Part shown: one piece after another, positions 53,352 through 55,078 of the stretch
Position numbering within the stretch: position 1 is the first letter of the stretch
How the letters are laid out: each line of letters starts with the position of its first letter
Assembly (NCBI RefSeq): GCF_002591975.1
Contig: NZ_NVQE01000037.1
Location: forward strand, 1-55,078
From: Mycobacterium neglectum
GTDB lineage: Bacteria; Actinomycetota; Actinomycetes; Mycobacteriales; Mycobacteriaceae
Reading direction: 5' to 3'
DNA: 55,078 nucleotides
Made by a program: the position numbers and the translations under genes
Notes under the pieces: model-generated
The model's input: the letters and a program-made list of their open reading frames with translations, nothing else
Told to the model about the DNA's origin: nothing
The model's database searches: none

Positions 53352-55036
53352 GGCCGGCCCTTCGGCGTCGCCCTTTTCGCCGCTGTCTTCTTGGCGGGGG
53401 TCTTCTTGGCTGGTGTCTTCTTGGCCGTCGCCTTCGTCGCCTTCGTTGCCTTCGTTGCCGTCGCCTTCGCGGCCGTCTTCTTCGGCGCGGCCTTCTTCGC
53501 GGGCTCATTCCGCGCGCTCTTGGTCTTCTTGCGGGTGTACAACGCCGGAGTGGGTAGCTCGTTCTGTGGCCAGTCCTTCAATGTGTCGAGGTAAAGCTCC
53601 CGCACCTCGGCGATGCGTTCGGACAGGTCGTCGTGCGTCCAATCGTCCACGGGGATCGGCGGATACACCACGACGTCGACGATTCCGGGATTGAACGTGC
53701 TCGAGTCGCGGGCGGCGATGACCTCGGCGTTGCGAATGACGATGGGGACGACCGGGATTCCCGCGGACATCGCGATTCGGAACGGGCCCTTCTTGAACGG
53801 ACCGACCTCGGTGGTGTCCAGCCGGGTGCCCTCCGGCGCGATCAGAATCGAAAGACCCTTACGGGCCAGCTCCTCGACCTTCTTCAGCCCCTCGACGGCC
53901 TTCTGGGGATCGTCGCGGTCGATGAACGCCGCATCCATGATCTTGCCCATCGTGCCGACAATCGGGTCCTTCTCCAGTTCTTTCTTGCCGACGGACGTGA
54001 AATTGGATTCCACCAGTCGTCCGGCGATCATCGGATCCGCCTGGTTTCGGTGGTTGAAGATGAACACCGCAGGCCGCTCGGCCGTCAGGTTCTCCTTGCC
54101 CAACACGTTCAACTCGACCCCGATGGTCGTGAGGAGTGTCTTGCCGAAGGTCGACGTGAAGAAGTTGACACCGGTTCGCCGGTTCTGGGTCAGCAGACCG
54201 AGCCCGATGGCACCCGCGGCGATCGGCACCATCGACGCGATGCCGGCGGCCGTGCGTAGCTGAGACACCGGGCTGCTGCCGCTGCGGCTGCTGAATCTCA
54301 ATACCGGCCAACCGCGCTTGGCCGCGACCGCCGCGAGCTTGCCGGCGGGGTTGGTCGGTCGCGGATTGCCCACCAGGTACATCAACGCGACGTCTTCGTC
54401 ACCGTCGGCGTAGAAGTAGCTCTTCGACAGGTCGACACCGTTCTTGGAGGCGAAGGCCTGTACCGCCCTCGCCTTCCCCGGACCCCAAATGATGGGGGTG
54501 AGCACCTCTCCGGTCAGCAGTCCCTGCTCGTCGGTCTCGAACTTGTTGCTCAACACGTTCTCGATGCCGAGGAACCGCGCGACCGGCTCGACCTGGACCG
54601 TCAACGCGGACGAGCTGAGCACCACGGTGTGACCGCGGGCCATGTGCGCGCGGACGAGTTCGCGCATCTCGGGATATATGCGACCCACGATCTTCTGCAC
54701 GAAGAGCCGCTCGGCCAGTTCATCGATGTCGGCGAGTGAATTGCCGCGCAGCATGCGCGCGCCCTTGCCTATGAGGTCCTCGAATTCAGAGCGGCCGAGT
54801 TGGTGGTTGAGTCCGGCCTGCACCATGCCGATGAACTCCCCAACCGACATCTGGCGGCGACGCAACCGGTCCTGCGTCATGACCACGCCGGTGAACCCGG
54901 CGACCAACGTGCCGTCGAGATCGAAGAATGCGCCGACCTCGGGGCCGGACGGGCTTGCCTGGATCTCGGCGACCGAGCCCGGCAGCCGCATGGTCCTGCG
55001 GATCGCCTGCGAACCTTGACCGTTTCCCGAAGTCAT
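53348..55036 (-). CDS. plsC: Bifunctional HAD phosphatase-like/1-acyl-glycerol-3-phosphate acyltransferase PlsC
   Basis: A 562-aa protein with two enzyme domains. Residues about 35-245 form a HAD-IB phosphatase domain (FFDLDGTLV, VLSSSALT, YADGDEDVALM). Residues about 300-500 form the PlsC acyltransferase domain (FNHRNQADPM, FIDRDDPQKA, APEGTRLDTT, VPIVIRNAE). The last 50 residues are a Lys/Ala/Thr/Pro tail of AKKTPAKK-type repeats, like histone H1. It adds the second acyl chain to give phosphatidic acid. ATG 55036 is used; the upstream 42 bases to the window edge show no other gene. M. tuberculosis Rv2483c has the same architecture. Confidence 0.95.
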   Translation of the reverse strand: MTSGNGQGSQAIRRTMRLPGSVAEIQASPSGPEVGAFFDLDGTLVAGFTGVVMTQDRLRRRQMSVGEFIGMVQAGLNHQLGRSEFEDLIGKGARMLRGNSLADIDELAERLFVQKIVGRIYPEMRELVRAHMARGHTVVLSSSALTVQVEPVARFLGIENVLSNKFETDEQGLLTGEVLTPIIWGPGKARAVQAFASKNGVDLSKSYFYADGDEDVALMYLVGNPRPTNPAGKLAAVAAKRGWPVLRFSSRSGSSPVSQLRTAAGIASMVPIAAGAIGLGLLTQNRRTGVNFFTSTFGKTLLTTIGVELNVLGKENLTAERPAVFIFNHRNQADPMIAGRLVESNFTSVGKKELEKDPIVGTMGKIMDAAFIDRDDPQKAVEGLKKVEELARKGLSILIAPEGTRLDTTEVGPFKKGPFRIAMSAGIPVVPIVIRNAEVIAARDSSTFNPGIVDVVVYPPIPVDDWTHDDLSERIAEVRELYLDTLKDWPQNELPTPALYTRKKTKSARNEPAKKAAPKKTAAKATATKATKATKATAKKTPAKKTPAKKTAAKRATPKGRP

Positions 55037-55078
55037 TGCAGTGCACTTCCGTTCGGTGATATATGGGCGGGTTCGGGC

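Overview
The window is a high-GC actinobacterial chromosome segment, almost certainly from a mycobacterium, probably an environmental Mycolicibacterium-type species. The main evidence is gene order. From about 18.6 kb to the right end it follows the M. tuberculosis block clpX, clpP2, clpP1, tig, nei, rpiB, Rv2466c-type nitroreductase, pepN, DUF5130, HNH (Rv2469c type), glbO, aglA, Rv2474c type, thioesterase, gdh, ettA, ssbB, plsB2, plsC. GTG starts and leaderless-looking starts are common, and the proteins include mycobacterial-type secreted families (DUF732, 13E12/HNH). Everything was read from the sequence by eye; family names rest on motif recognition, not on searches.

Left part (1-18.5 kb) is accessory. 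It starts with the 3' end of a 13E12/DUF222 HNH gene, then a YdeP-like molybdopterin oxidoreductase with its sulfurtransferase fdhD. Next comes a TetR regulator facing a four-gene minus-strand set (SDR, SnoaL-like, DapB-like dehydrogenase, SDR) and a divergent GT1 glycosyltransferase. The same 15-bp palindrome TGAnAGTnACTnTCA occurs three times, once before the regulator and twice before genes of the set, each time overlapping a -35-like hexamer, so this looks like one small regulon. From 9.7 to 18.5 kb an IclR regulator faces a tightly overlapped nine-gene operon: substrate-binding lipoprotein, permease, ATPase, second permease, class III CoA-transferase, ACMSD-like amidohydrolase, HxGTHxD cyclase, second amidohydrolase and a cupin. 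It looks like an uptake-and-degradation unit for an unidentified carboxylic or cyclic substrate.

Right part (18.6-55 kb) is conserved housekeeping with small insertions. The Clp/trigger-factor proteostasis cluster (with a ClgR-like box before clpP1) is followed by tRNA-Pro(UGG) and tRNA-Gly(UCC), several exported or membrane proteins, base-excision repair, pentose phosphate, thiol-redox and peptidase genes, truncated haemoglobin O, a GH13 glucosidase, the large NAD-glutamate dehydrogenase, the ABC-F factor EttA, a second SSB, a CtaG/CopD membrane protein and the glycerophospholipid acyltransferases PlsB/PlsC. Apparent insertions into the conserved order are an HNH gene after pepN, a DUF559 gene bracketed by a 23-bp inverted repeat, a LuxC/LuxE-like aldehyde-forming pair, and a free-standing allophanate-hydrolase C-terminal domain.

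Most unusual signals: the three-site TetR palindrome with leaderless promoters, the uncharacterised IclR-linked operon, the inverted-repeat DUF559 cassette sharing a motif with the HNH insertion, the LuxCE-like pair, and a hydrolase-fold membrane protein whose nucleophile serine is replaced by glycine.
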